A stretch of DNA of 64,000 nt from Nevskiaceae bacterium (lineage in GTDB: Bacteria; Pseudomonadota; Gammaproteobacteria; Steroidobacterales; Steroidobacteraceae): positions 1-64,000 of the forward strand of contig VEQP01000003.1 of the NCBI GenBank assembly GCA_018883185.1, read 5' to 3'. The notes beneath the pieces are model-generated. The model worked only from the letters and a program-made list of their open reading frames with translations. It did not search any database and had not been told where the DNA came from. The position numbers were made by a program, and so were the translations under genes. Below are positions 52,751 through 62,189 of this stretch, piece by piece; positions within the stretch are counted from its first letter, which is position 1, and each line of letters opens with the position of its first letter.

Positions 52751-53708
52751 CCAGCACGACTTTGCCGAAGTGGGTGCGCGAATCCACCATCTCATGGGCT
52801 CGTACCAGCTCGGACATCGGCAGCGTGGTATCGACGACAGCCTTGAAGGCGCCCGATGCAAACAAGCCTATGGCGACTTGACGGAAACTGCGCATTGATT
52901 CGGGCACGAAACGTGCGCTGGTCGAGATGCTCATCGCGAGCAGTTGCAGATTGCGGGTGCCGATGTTGAGGTTGAAACACACCTGACGGCCACCGGTGCT
53001 GCCGTACATCACGATGCGACCTTCCGCTGCCATGGAGTCGAAGAGCGCCGCGGCGGTTTCTTCTCCGATGGTCATCAGCCCGATGTCGATGCCGTGCCCG
53101 CCGGTGTCGCGCAGTACGCACTCGGGCAGGTTCATAGTCTTGTAGTTATACGCAGCCTCGGCACCCGCCGTGACAGCCCGCGCACATTTATCGTCGCGAC
53201 TGGCCGTGCCTGCAACCCAGCAGCCTTGCCAGCGGGCGATCTGCAGTGCAGCACTACCGACGCTGCTGGCGATCGCTTCGATCAATACGCGCTCGCCGGC
53301 GCGCGCGCGCGCCACGGTCACAAGGGCGTGCCAGGCCGTGAGCCAGCCGACGGGAATGGCTGCGCCTTCGACGAAGCTGAGGGACTCTGGCAGCGGCAGC
53401 GTGTGGACCTCATCGAACAGTACGTGCGTCGCGTGTGAGCCGCGTGCCCGACCAAACACTCGATCGCCGACCTTCACGCTCGTCACACCAGGCCCGACGG
53501 CCTCGACCACACCAGCCGATTCCATGCCCATGACGAACGGCAACTGCTGGCCGGAATAGGTTCCGGCGCGCATGCGTGTTTCCGCAAAATTGATGCCCGA
53601 GGCATGCACCTTGACGCGCAACTGTCCGGGGCCAGGGATAGGGTCGGGCAGCTCGACCCAACGCATCACGTCGGTGCCGCCAAACTCGGCCACATTCCAG
53701 CCGTACAT
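52743..53708 (-). CDS. Quinone oxidoreductase (NADPH-dependent, MDR)
   Basis: 321 residues of the QOR type: PDPIPGPGQLRVKVHASGINFAETRMRAG, FVMGMESAGVVEAVGPGVTSVKVGDRV, and a Rossmann region starting at GERVLIEAIASSVGSAALQIAR. No zinc ligands. It reduces quinones or enones with NADPH. Its ATG follows directly on the GST stop, and the MFS gene is next, so MFS-GST-QOR likely form a detoxification transcript. Confidence 0.88.
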   Translation of the reverse strand: MYGWNVAEFGGTDVMRWVELPDPIPGPGQLRVKVHASGINFAETRMRAGTYSGQQLPFVMGMESAGVVEAVGPGVTSVKVGDRVFGRARGSHATHVLFDEVHTLPLPESLSFVEGAAIPVGWLTAWHALVTVARARAGERVLIEAIASSVGSAALQIARWQGCWVAGTASRDDKCARAVTAGAEAAYNYKTMNLPECVLRDTGGHGIDIGLMTIGEETAAALFDSMAAEGRIVMYGSTGGRQVCFNLNIGTRNLQLLAMSISTSARFVPESMRSFRQVAIGLFASGAFKAVVDTTLPMSELVRAHEMVDSRTHFGKVVLVN

Positions 53709-54359
53709 CTAGCGGCGGCTCTGCATGAAGCCCGTGAATGCCGTAGCGTATTCCTTGACCATGCCAGCGGCGATCGGGTCTGACTGCATTTGTGCCCACC
53801 AGCGCGTGAGCTTGGGCAGACCGTTGAAGGCATTGCTGAGGCCGCAGGGTTCAGCAACGAGATTCATCATTTGTAGGCAGGGCAGAATGGCGATGTCTGC
53901 GTAACCGAACGTGCTGCCGACGGCATACGGACCTTCGCCCATGAAGTGCTCGAGTTGCGCGAGGGATTTCAGATAGGCCGCTTTGCCGGCTTCCAGTTCC
54001 TCGGCGTTGCGCTTCTCCGGGTTCATATTGACGAAAAACGCGCGGCTGTTCGAAGTGACGTAGAGATCGACGATACGACCTAGCAGTCTTGCGCGGGCTC
54101 GGCCCAGCGCATCGGCCGGCAGCAGCGGCGGATTCGGATAGGCGTCTTCCAGGTAATCGAGCAGCACCATCGATTCGGCGATGCACTGGCCGTCGACGTC
54201 CATCGCCGGCATCTTGCCGATCGGATTGAGCTTGAGAAATTCGGCGCTCTTGATGCCGCCGCCCGGTGCAGCCTCGGGCGTCAGCGGCAAACCTTTAAGG
54301 CGCGCAGCGAAGGCCACGCGGGCGACGTAGGGGGAAACGATGTGACCGTAGAGTTTCAT
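53709..54359 (-). CDS. Glutathione S-transferase
   Basis: 216 residues. N-terminal thioredoxin-like domain (KLYGHIVSPYVARVAFAARLKGLPL, LNPIGKMPAMDVDGQCIAESMVLLDYLED), where Ser9 in the SPY loop is the likely thiol-activating residue and E-S contacts glutathione. The C-terminal helical domain follows (FGYADIAILPCLQMM). It conjugates or isomerises electrophiles with glutathione. Stop and QOR start are adjacent. Confidence 0.9.
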   Translation of the reverse strand: MKLYGHIVSPYVARVAFAARLKGLPLTPEAAPGGGIKSAEFLKLNPIGKMPAMDVDGQCIAESMVLLDYLEDAYPNPPLLPADALGRARARLLGRIVDLYVTSNSRAFFVNMNPEKRNAEELEAGKAAYLKSLAQLEHFMGEGPYAVGSTFGYADIAILPCLQMMNLVAEPCGLSNAFNGLPKLTRWWAQMQSDPIAAGMVKEYATAFTGFMQSRR

Positions 54360-54367
54360 GGGCAGGA

Positions 54368-55543
54368 CTATGCGTTCGGCCGAGGCGCAGCGTCAACAGG
54401 CGTGCGCCACAACGACCACGCCACCAAAGCGAGCAGTGGCAGAGCAACGAGGTTTAGGGTTTGCCAGCCGAGCGTCTCAATGGCTGTACCGGCGAGAAGT
54501 GAAGCCATGGCCTGCGAGCCGAATACGCTGAGATCGTTGTAGCCCTGCGCCCTGAAGCGATCGGCCGGTGCGTAATGTGCGGCGAGCATCACGGTGGCGC
54601 CGACGAACATCAGGTTCCAGCCCACGCCGAGAATCAGCAGCGCCGTGAAGTAATGCAAGAACTCATGCCCGACCCACGCCGCGATGCCGATGCACAGTAC
54701 ATTGGCCAGCAGGCCCGTCGCGATCATGCCGCGTGGTCCGAGTTTGGCGACGAGCCATGGCGTGACGAGTGACGGCAGATACATGCCAAGCAGATGGGCC
54801 GTGATCACCAGGGTGGTTTCCGAGCTCGAAAAACCGTCGTGCACGTGCATGCTGAGCGGCGTTGCCGTCATGATGAAGCTCATCACTGCGTACGATGAGA
54901 GCCCTGCGAACACGGCGAGGCGATAGCCGGGAACTTTTAGAAAATCGCTGAACCGCTTCGTGCTCCGAGCCTCGAGGCGACCTGCCGGGCGGGCCAAAGG
55001 AATACGCGATAGCACGAGCGCGGCGAGCACGCAGAGCGCTGATAGCACGACGAACGAGCCCGTGTACTCGCTCCAACCGCCCAGATTCTTGGCAAACTCG
55101 CCGACGGTTGGGCCAAGCAGCGCTGCGCCCAGCGTGCCGATCATCACAGTGGAGGCTGCTCGACCCGCCTCGTTAGTGGACACGAGCTCCATGGCTGCAA
55201 AACGGTACTGCTGCACGAACGCCATGTTGCCGCCGATGAAAAAGGCCATGCTGCAGAGCAGTACAAAATTCGACGTATGGATCGCTCGTGCGCAACCGAG
55301 CGCTGCCAGCGAGGCGATGAGTGCGCTGGCGACGAAAGCGGGTTTCCGGCCGATGCGCTGCATCAACAGCGCCGCGGGCAGCGACATCGAGGCAACACCG
55401 AGCACAGATAGGGATAGCGGAAGGGTCGCGAGCGCAGGGCTTGGGGCGATGTGCGTGCCGATGATGCCTGCAAACGAGACGAGGATGATTGTGCCGCAGG
55501 CCGCCAGTCCTTGGGCGAGCGTCAGGATCCAGACTTGGCGCAT
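54368..55543 (-). CDS. Major facilitator superfamily transporter
   Basis: 391 residues from ATG 55543 (MRQVWILTLAQG); the frame extends upstream to 55780 without a good start. Twelve hydrophobic segments; the loop 2-3 motif reads LLMQRIGRKPAFVAS (the MFS A motif, reduced). Probably a drug or small-molecule efflux pump; substrate unknown. The stop is 8 bp before the GST start. It diverges from ilvA. Confidence 0.88.
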   Translation of the reverse strand: MRQVWILTLAQGLAACGTIILVSFAGIIGTHIAPSPALATLPLSLSVLGVASMSLPAALLMQRIGRKPAFVASALIASLAALGCARAIHTSNFVLLCSMAFFIGGNMAFVQQYRFAAMELVSTNEAGRAASTVMIGTLGAALLGPTVGEFAKNLGGWSEYTGSFVVLSALCVLAALVLSRIPLARPAGRLEARSTKRFSDFLKVPGYRLAVFAGLSSYAVMSFIMTATPLSMHVHDGFSSSETTLVITAHLLGMYLPSLVTPWLVAKLGPRGMIATGLLANVLCIGIAAWVGHEFLHYFTALLILGVGWNLMFVGATVMLAAHYAPADRFRAQGYNDLSVFGSQAMASLLAGTAIETLGWQTLNLVALPLLALVAWSLWRTPVDAAPRPNA

Positions 55544-55592
55544 GGGTTGACTCACGAGAGGGGCGAAGTATATCCGCTCGGGACTCTCGGTT

Positions 55593-57167
55593 ATGCTTGC
55601 ATGCCTTGTGAGTCGAACCCACCCCACCATCGCCGGCGAATACATCGACCGCATTTTGCGGGCGCGGGTGTACGACGTTGCCATGGAATCGCCCCTCGAG
55701 CTCGCGTCACGTTTGTCGCGTCGTCTAGGGAACGAGGTCTTGCTCAAGCGCGAGGATCTGCAGCCGACATTCTCGTTCAAGTTGCGAGGCGCCTATAACA
55801 AGATTGCGGGCCTCTCTGATCACTCGGCAGCCCGCGGTGTGATCTGCGCTTCTGCCGGTAACCACGCGCAGGGGGTGGCGCTCGCTGCGAGCCGGCGGCG
55901 GATTCCCGCCGTGATCGTGATGCCGGTGACGACTCCGCGCATCAAGGTTCAAGCTGTTGCGGATCTCGGCGGCGAGGTTGTTCTGCACGGCGATGATTAC
56001 GACAGCGCGTATGAGCGTGCGTTGGTCATCGCGCGCGAGCGACAGATGGTGTTCGTCCATCCATTCGATGATCCGGATGTCATCGCGGGTCAGGGCACGA
56101 TCGGCATGGAGATCTCCCGCCAGACCGGCGGCAACATCGATGCGGTGTTCGTACCGGTGGGTGGCGGCGGTCTGATCGCTGGCATTGCGGCCTACCTCAA
56201 ATACGTACACCCACAAGTGCGGATCGTCGGCGTCAACGCCGTCGACTCGACCGCGATGCATGACTCGCTTCGAGATGGCGAGCGAAAGGCCCTGCAGAGA
56301 GTCGGCATCTTTGCCGATGGCGTGGCCGTGCGACGGGTTGGCGAGGAAACATTCCGTGTGGCGAGCGAGCTCGTCGACGAGATGATTCTGGTCGATACCG
56401 ACGAGATCTGTGCCGGTATCCAAGATATCTTTGAAGACACACGATCGATTGTCGAGCCGGCAGGCGCACTCGCCGTCGCAGCGATCAAAAAATATATCCG
56501 CCGCACTGGCAGTGTGGGGCGACGATTCGTCGCCATCAATTGCGGTGCCAACATGAACTTCGATCGTCTGCGCCACGTAGCCGAGCGGGCCGAGATCGGC
56601 GCGCAGCGCGAGGCTCTGCTTGCCGTGAATATCCCGGAGCGACCAGGCAGTTTCCTGCAGTTATGTCGCGTGCTCGATGGCCGCAGTGTCACTGAGTTCA
56701 ACTATCGCTGGAGCGGTAGTGCCGGGGCCGAGGTGTTTCTTGGCTTTGCTCTTTCTGGCTCCGGCAAAGACAAGGACGATGTGCTCGCTGCGTTGCGCGC
56801 CGCAGGTTACGGCGCGGTCGATCTCACCGACAACGAACTGGCAAAGTTGCACGTGCGCTACATGATCGGCGGAAGACCTGGAGGGTTGCAGGAGGAGATG
56901 CTGTTGCGCTTCGAGTTTCCGGAGCGTCCCGGTGCCTTGCGCAAATTTCTCGAGGCCGTGGGCGGCCGCTGGAACATCACCTTGTTCCACTACCGCAATC
57001 ATGGGTCTGACGCCGGTCGCGTAGTCGCTGGCATTCAAGTGCCGGCAGCGACCCGTGCGGATTTCCTGCTGCATCTGGCCGAACTGCATTACCCCTGGGT
57101 CGACGAGACCGGCAATCCCGCGTATCGACTGTTTCTCGGGGCGGGTTCCTCGAGTCCCGCACAGTGA
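55593..57167 (+). CDS. ilvA: Threonine deaminase, biosynthetic (IlvA)
   Basis: 524 residues; ATG 55593 or GTG 55608. PLP domain with Lys in FSFKLRGAYNK, ASAGNHAQGVA, VPVGGGGLIAGIA and the substrate loop, then two ACT-like domains for isoleucine/valine control (REALLAVNIPERPGSFLQLC, GRSVTEFNYRW, KLHVRYMIGGRPG, FEFPERPGALRKFL, WNITLFHYRNHGSD). Converts threonine to 2-ketobutyrate, the substrate for acetolactate synthase encoded at 30746. The close match along the whole length to E. coli IlvA makes this firm. GTGA overlaps the next gene. Confidence 0.96.
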   Translation: MLACLVSRTHPTIAGEYIDRILRARVYDVAMESPLELASRLSRRLGNEVLLKREDLQPTFSFKLRGAYNKIAGLSDHSAARGVICASAGNHAQGVALAASRRRIPAVIVMPVTTPRIKVQAVADLGGEVVLHGDDYDSAYERALVIARERQMVFVHPFDDPDVIAGQGTIGMEISRQTGGNIDAVFVPVGGGGLIAGIAAYLKYVHPQVRIVGVNAVDSTAMHDSLRDGERKALQRVGIFADGVAVRRVGEETFRVASELVDEMILVDTDEICAGIQDIFEDTRSIVEPAGALAVAAIKKYIRRTGSVGRRFVAINCGANMNFDRLRHVAERAEIGAQREALLAVNIPERPGSFLQLCRVLDGRSVTEFNYRWSGSAGAEVFLGFALSGSGKDKDDVLAALRAAGYGAVDLTDNELAKLHVRYMIGGRPGGLQEEMLLRFEFPERPGALRKFLEAVGGRWNITLFHYRNHGSDAGRVVAGIQVPAATRADFLLHLAELHYPWVDETGNPAYRLFLGAGSSSPAQ

Positions 57168-58072
57168 GCGAGACCTCTCAGCTTACCTATCAAGCCATAG
57201 TGGCTCCGCGCGAGCATCGGCTGCAGTTGCGGGGCTTGCAGCACCGCATCTTGCAGTGGGGTCCGAGCGATGCAGCGCCGGTGCTGCTACTGCATGGTTT
57301 TCAGGATTGCGCCGACACCTTTCAGTTTTTCGTCGATGCAATGCCCAGAGAGTGGCATTTCATCGCGCCTGATCTGCGTGGCTTCGGTGGTACCCAGTGG
57401 ACAAATCAGCCGTACTGGTTCCCCGACTACTTGGCGGATTTTGAAGCACTGCTCGATCACTTTGCGCTGCACGAGTCCGTCCGGGTCATCGGACACAGCA
57501 TGGGTGGCAACGTGGCGATGTTGTACGCCGGCGTGCGGCCGCAACGGATATCGGCGGTGGTATCGCTCGAGGGTTTTGGCTTGCGCCGCTCGTCCGCCGA
57601 GCGTGCCCCAAAGCGTTATGCCGAGTGGCTGGATCAGCTTCACAAGGCGCCCGCGCACTCCACCTACGCGTCGGTGGAGGGCCTCGCGGAAAAACTACTA
57701 CGCCGTAATCCGCGCCTTACCGCGGATCGCGCGCGTTTCGTGGCGACCGCCTGGTCGAAACTGGGTGACACGCGCTACGAGCTGCGTTTCGATCCGTGGC
57801 ATAGACTCGTCAACCCGGTCCCTTACCGCCGCGAGGAGGCCGAGGCCTGCTGGCGCAGCATCAGCGCCCCCGTGCTTTCGGTATTGGGCGGCGCGTCCGA
57901 GTATCGTCAGGCGCTCGATGCAGACGGTGACACGCAACGCTTTCATCAAGCGCTGGGGCGGGTCACGGTCGCCGATCTTGCGGGCGTGGGTCATATGCTG
58001 CATCACGAGGCGCCGGAACTCGTGGCTGAAGTCGTCAGTCAATGGTTCGTCAAAGAAGGAGTTACTCCATGA
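57164..58072 (+). CDS. Alpha/beta hydrolase
   Basis: 302 residues from GTG 57164 overlapping the ilvA stop. Nucleophile Ser in VIGHSMGGNVAMLYAG, oxyanion region LLLHGFQDCADTF, and catalytic His in GVGHMLHHEAPE. The acid residue is not obvious. Substrate unknown (ester, lactone or C-C bond). Its stop overlaps the next start as ATGA (58069-58072). Confidence 0.9.
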   Translation: MSETSQLTYQAIVAPREHRLQLRGLQHRILQWGPSDAAPVLLLHGFQDCADTFQFFVDAMPREWHFIAPDLRGFGGTQWTNQPYWFPDYLADFEALLDHFALHESVRVIGHSMGGNVAMLYAGVRPQRISAVVSLEGFGLRRSSAERAPKRYAEWLDQLHKAPAHSTYASVEGLAEKLLRRNPRLTADRARFVATAWSKLGDTRYELRFDPWHRLVNPVPYRREEAEACWRSISAPVLSVLGGASEYRQALDADGDTQRFHQALGRVTVADLAGVGHMLHHEAPELVAEVVSQWFVKEGVTP

Positions 58073-58707
58073 AACAATCTTACATAGCGCTTACGTTATT
58101 CGCCGTGGCGACGATTGCTATGTCGACCGCAGTGCGCGCGCAGGATGTGCAGCCGTTTGATCCGTCTCGGTATTCACAAGAGGTGACCGAGTGCGACCGC
58201 CTCGCTTCGCACCCCGATGATCCGAATCGCGTCGCCCCCGGTCTCGAGCGACCGCAGATCGATCTGCCAAAGGCCATCGAAGCATGCAAAGCGGCGGTGG
58301 CGCGCGACCCTGGCAATCCGCGCCTGAATTATTTGCTTGGCCGAACGCTCGGCTACAGCGGCCGTGGCGCCGAAGGACTCGGCAATCGCAAGGTCGCCGT
58401 CGATGCCGACTACCCGCAGGCCCTGTTCGTCATCGGCTACATGTCGCTGACTGGCATGAATCAGCAACCCAAAGATGTCTGCGGTGGTGCAGAGCTCATC
58501 CGTCGCTCAGCGCTGCAAGGTCGAATCGCCGGGCAACTCGGCTTTCCGCGTTACGTGCTCAGCGGTCTGTTCGACAGCTGCGCGGTGCGCAAGGACAAGG
58601 CCGAGATGCTGAGTTTTGTGGCAGCCGCGCGCAAGCAAGCCAAAGGAGACTATTACCAGGGTTTGCTCGCCGACATGCTCGAAGAGGATTTGAAGCGACT
58701 GCCTTGA
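58069..58707 (+). CDS. Exported protein with TPR/Sel1-like repeats
   Basis: 212 residues from ATG 58069. Signal peptide about 1-24 (ending VRAQ). Mature helices of the pattern AIEACKAAVARDPGNPRLNYLLGRTLGYSG and QALFVIGYMSLTG are TPR or Sel1-like, suggesting protein binding in the periplasm. Function unknown. It probably shares a transcript with the hydrolase upstream. Confidence 0.7.
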   Translation: MKQSYIALTLFAVATIAMSTAVRAQDVQPFDPSRYSQEVTECDRLASHPDDPNRVAPGLERPQIDLPKAIEACKAAVARDPGNPRLNYLLGRTLGYSGRGAEGLGNRKVAVDADYPQALFVIGYMSLTGMNQQPKDVCGGAELIRRSALQGRIAGQLGFPRYVLSGLFDSCAVRKDKAEMLSFVAAARKQAKGDYYQGLLADMLEEDLKRLP

Positions 58708-58756
58708 GGTCGACACCGGCTGTCGCAACTCCGTGCGTCCTGCGAGAATACCTCGC

Positions 58757-59215
58757 ATGGACGATTCCTCGCGCTACCCGGTGCTCTCGCCTCTCGCTCG
58801 GCAAGCGGGTTATCTCGGCGTGCTGCCGTTCGTCGCGGCCTTGGCGGGCGTGCTGTCGGGGTCTGCGGAACTGCAGCTGCTCGGCGAACGCCTCGCGCTA
58901 GGCTGGGGTGCGGCGATTCTGGCCTTCGTCGCTGCAGTGCACTGGGGGCTCGCGGTGGCGGGCCGGTGGCGATGGTCGCTCGGCGTGGTGGTGTCATCGA
59001 CGCTGCCGTCGCTGGTCGGTGCGTTGGCGGTGGTGCTGGGCGGCTCACGCGGCACGGCTCTGCTCGTGGTCGGCTTCGGTTTCTTCTGGCTGTACGAGCA
59101 TCGTCGGCACGGCGATGAGTTGCCGCAGGACTACCTGCAACTACGGCGTGTGTTGTCATTGACGGTGTGCATACTGCTTGCCCTGATCACCATCGGTCTT
59201 GGAGAGAGGGGCTGA
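58757..59215 (+). CDS. DUF3429 family membrane protein
   Basis: 152 residues from ATG 58757; a GTG at 58733 is a weaker start. Five hydrophobic segments, with AAILAFVAAVHWGLAVAGRWRWSLGV, FFWLYEHRRHGDELPQDYLQLRRVLS as family hallmarks. Function unknown. It is followed by the AI-2E type permease gene one base later, likely on one transcript. Confidence 0.85.
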   Translation: MDDSSRYPVLSPLARQAGYLGVLPFVAALAGVLSGSAELQLLGERLALGWGAAILAFVAAVHWGLAVAGRWRWSLGVVVSSTLPSLVGALAVVLGGSRGTALLVVGFGFFWLYEHRRHGDELPQDYLQLRRVLSLTVCILLALITIGLGERG

Positions 59216-59216
59216 G

Positions 59217-60284
59217 ATGATTCTCGAAGATTTATCCGAAGCGAAGTGGCTGCGGCGTCTGATCGTCGCTGTGCTGCTCGCTGTGCTGGTGTTGCTTGCG
59301 TTCCAGGTGCTGCAGCCGTTCATCGTGCCGGTGATCTGGGCCGTGATCCTGGCCTACGTGACGTGGCCCGTACACGGGCGACTGGTTCGGCTCTGCGGCG
59401 GTCGTCGCGAGCTCGCTGCGCTGCTGATGACGCTGCTGCTGAGCGCGGCAATCATCCTGCCCGTGGTGTGGATCGTCTTGCTCGTTCAGGCGGAAGCACT
59501 GCCCGTTTATCGCGAGTTGGCGCCGTTGATCTCGAAGGTACAGTTGCCGCCTGTCATTGCGGACTTGCCTTTGCTCGGCCCCCGCCTGCAAGAGATTCTC
59601 GCTCAGGTAGCCAAGGATCCGGGTGCAATCGACACCGCCATTAGAAATTTTCTCAATCAATCTTCCGGCGAGATGGCTGCATTGATTGGCGGCGTGGGCC
59701 GCAACCTCGTCAAGCTTGTGATCGCCATGGTGTCGCTGTTCTTTATGTACCGCGACGGCGAATACTTTGCCTCGCAAGTCGAGCGCGGGCTGCAGCAGTT
59801 CTTCGGTGAGGCGCGAATTGCCCACTACATCGAAGCCATTGGTAATACGGTCAAGGCTGTCGTATATGGCATCGTTGCCGCCGCGCTCGCACAGGGCGCT
59901 CTCGCCGGGCTGGGTTATTGGGTCGCTGGATTACCCGCGCCGGTGCTGCTGGCTTTGCTGACCTTTCTCGTCGGCTTGGTGCCCTTCATCGTGCCCTTCA
60001 TGTGGGGCAGCGCCAGCGTATGGCTGTATTTGACCGGCGAGACGACGGCCGCCATTGGTCTTGCTTTGTGGGGTCTCACCGCCGTCAGTTGGATCGACAA
60101 CATCGTTCGTCCGCTCGTTATCAGCGGCGCAACGCGCATTCCGTTCCTGCTCGTGCTGTTTGGGGTGCTCGGTGGTCTTGCAGCCTTCGGTCTGGTCGGC
60201 TTGTTCATCGGGCCGGTGATCCTCGCGGTGCTGATGGCGATCTGGCGCGAGTGGTTAGCCGAAAAACGTTCCCAGAAGGAGTAA
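59217..60284 (+). CDS. AI-2E family transporter/permease
   Basis: 355 residues from ATG 59217, preceded by the purine-rich GGAGAGAGGG. About eight hydrophobic segments; the FQVLQPFIVPVIWAVILAYVTWPVHGRL start and GLVPFIVPFMWGSA, IDNIVRPLVISGATRIPFLLVLFGVLGG, GLFIGPVILAVLMAIWREW end are family hallmarks. Members export autoinducer-2 or act as Na+/H+ antiporters, and the exact role here is open. Confidence 0.92.
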   Translation: MILEDLSEAKWLRRLIVAVLLAVLVLLAFQVLQPFIVPVIWAVILAYVTWPVHGRLVRLCGGRRELAALLMTLLLSAAIILPVVWIVLLVQAEALPVYRELAPLISKVQLPPVIADLPLLGPRLQEILAQVAKDPGAIDTAIRNFLNQSSGEMAALIGGVGRNLVKLVIAMVSLFFMYRDGEYFASQVERGLQQFFGEARIAHYIEAIGNTVKAVVYGIVAAALAQGALAGLGYWVAGLPAPVLLALLTFLVGLVPFIVPFMWGSASVWLYLTGETTAAIGLALWGLTAVSWIDNIVRPLVISGATRIPFLLVLFGVLGGLAAFGLVGLFIGPVILAVLMAIWREWLAEKRSQKE

Positions 60285-60287
60285 TCC

Positions 60288-60755
60288 ATGCCCTCGATTC
60301 TTAGGCGCACTACCTTCATTGTTGCCGACGCGCAGCGAGCCGCGGCATTTTACGAGAGCGTGTTTGGCTGGACGCGGTTTTACGATCACTCGCTGACGGC
60401 CAAAGCAGGCTTTCCGCCAGTGGGTCCGCGCGACGAGCCCGTGAAACTCGTGCTACTGAAGGCGCAGGATCCGCAAATCGGCATGATCGGCTTTCTGCAA
60501 TACATCGATGCGCCCTTCGACACGGCCCGGGTCGTCGAGCGCACGAAGGTGCGCATGGGCGAGTCCATACTCGTCGTGCAGACCGACGATGTGCGTGGCG
60601 TGCACGAGCGGGCCATTGCCGCGGGAGCCACCATCTCGATGCCACCGACCGATTGGTCGGTGCCATCACACGACGGTAAATCAGTCATCCACCTGCGCTC
60701 GATGTCGATGTTCGATCTCGACGGCATCTACTCAGAGATCAACCAGCACCTGTAG
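60288..60755 (+). CDS. VOC family (glyoxalase/bleomycin-resistance fold) protein
   Basis: 155 residues, 3 bp after the permease stop. [25 protein letters not shown] and [13 protein letters not shown] mark the VOC fold. Metal ligands are only partly matched (the first position is Thr in RRTTF, where His is usual), so it may not be a metalloenzyme like GloA. Function unknown. Its 3' end overlaps the convergent LOG gene by 24 bp. Confidence 0.78.
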   Translation: MPSILRRTTFIVADAQRAAAFYESVFGWTRFYDHSLTAKAGFPPVGPRDEPVKLVLLKAQDPQIGMIGFLQYIDAPFDTARVVERTKVRMGESILVVQTDDVRGVHERAIAAGATISMPPTDWSVPSHDGKSVIHLRSMSMFDLDGIYSEINQHL

Positions 60756-61292
60756 TTCGCGCATGGTGGCGATCATCCGGATCGGGTCGTCGTCCATCAG
60801 CAGCATGTCGCGGACGCCATCGCGCAGAAAGCCTTCCTGCTGCACATGGTCGATGAAGCGGCCCAGACCCGAATAAAAGCCTGCGACATCGAGCAAGCCG
60901 CAAGGTTTGCGATGCAACCCGAGGTGCGACCACGTCCACACCTCGAAGAGTTCTTCCAGCGTGCCTACGCCGCCCGGCAAGGCGATGAAACCATCCGAGA
61001 GATCCGCCATCAGCGCCTTGCGCTCGTGCATGGAATTCACCACGCGCAGATCGGCGAGACCATGATGCGCGACTTCTCGTGCCACGAGGGTCTGCGGAAT
61101 CACACCGATGACCTCGCCGCCCTCAGCGAGTGCCGCATCCGCTACCGCGCCCATTAAACCGATCGAGGCGCCGCCATAGACGAGACCCAGTCCTGCCTGC
61201 GCGATGCAGCGGCCGAGTACCTTAGCGGCTTCTGCATAACGCGGGTCGTGGCCTGTGTTGGCGCCGCAAAAAACGCAGAGGCGCTTCACCAT
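60732..61292 (-). CDS. LOG family protein (cytokinin riboside 5'-monophosphate phosphoribohydrolase-like)
   Basis: 186 residues. The [18 protein letters not shown] start, [18 protein letters not shown], and [16 protein letters not shown] with catalytic Arg in MHERKALM define the TIGR00730/LOG family. Such enzymes release a base from nucleoside monophosphates. Its ATG overlaps the stop of the metallo-hydrolase by 7 bp. Confidence 0.9.
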   Translation of the reverse strand: MVKRLCVFCGANTGHDPRYAEAAKVLGRCIAQAGLGLVYGGASIGLMGAVADAALAEGGEVIGVIPQTLVAREVAHHGLADLRVVNSMHERKALMADLSDGFIALPGGVGTLEELFEVWTWSHLGLHRKPCGLLDVAGFYSGLGRFIDHVQQEGFLRDGVRDMLLMDDDPIRMIATMRELQVLVDL

Positions 61293-62185
61293 CCCATCCC
61301 ATAGTAGGTGATGGTGCGGCGGACGTTGTCGCGCACGATGCCGTTGAACCCGCGCAGATGCTGGAATCGAGCTTGCAGCGCGCCAGCGACCCGATCCGGG
61401 ATTTGCTCGAGCGGTGTGCCGGCATCGAGCTCACGTTTGGTCTCGCCCATCAAAGCTTCGAGGTACTCGCGGCGCTCCGTAAGCCGTGATTTCGGCGCGA
61501 GCGGTATTCCATGCCCGCCGACGTACTCGGCGAAATCCCAGCTCTCGAGTTCACGCAGGCTGCGCACCCAATTGTGCAGCGAGTAGTCGGCGATGAAGGG
61601 CAGCGGCATGCCCCCGGCCGTACCCAAATCGACTATGAATGGCACGTTGACGTGATCGGGCGTCATGACTATGAGGCAATCGCCGTGGTTCACGCCGAGC
61701 CAGCGCAGTTGCAAGGTGCGTTCACCCAGGGCCAGCTGATACCGATCCCCTGCGAAGGTCTGATCGGGCATGACGATATCCGGCTCCGGTAAATCTTTGA
61801 AGTGGGCAAGACAGCGCTCATGACTGATGAAGCGCGCACCCTCATCCTTGAAGATCTTGCCGCCCCGCACGTGATCCCAGTGCTGATGGCTGTAGACCAC
61901 ATATTTCACCGGCAGCGGTGTGCGCTGGCGAATTTCCTGGCGCAGGACTTTGGCTGCTTCGGGGTCGATCGGGTCGGTGACGATCACGCCCTCGCGCGTA
62001 ATCAAGAACACGTTGCGCAAGCCCTTGTGGCGGAAAGTGAAGTATCCCGGGCCTATTTCCGTCACTTCGTGACCTTGCACAGGTGCAGGCAGAGGCGTCT
62101 GCGCCGTAGCAGTCGACATGAGTGCCACAAGCAGCGTACGGCCGAGCCAATGTTTCACCGTCGATCGAGTCATAAGTGCCCGCAT
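61286..62185 (-). CDS. Exported metallo-beta-lactamase-fold hydrolase
   Basis: 299 residues from ATG 62185 (GAGGA upstream). A signal peptide (about 1-30). Zinc-binding motif [11 protein letters not shown] (HxHxDH), further His in GVNHGDCLI and GGHGIPLAP. Substrate unknown; lactones, thioesters and beta-lactams are options in this superfamily. It sits 4 bp after the fused hydrolase gene on the same strand. Confidence 0.85.
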   Translation of the reverse strand: MRALMTRSTVKHWLGRTLLVALMSTATAQTPLPAPVQGHEVTEIGPGYFTFRHKGLRNVFLITREGVIVTDPIDPEAAKVLRQEIRQRTPLPVKYVVYSHQHWDHVRGGKIFKDEGARFISHERCLAHFKDLPEPDIVMPDQTFAGDRYQLALGERTLQLRWLGVNHGDCLIVMTPDHVNVPFIVDLGTAGGMPLPFIADYSLHNWVRSLRELESWDFAEYVGGHGIPLAPKSRLTERREYLEALMGETKRELDAGTPLEQIPDRVAGALQARFQHLRGFNGIVRDNVRRTITYYGMGW

Positions 62186-62189
62186 GACT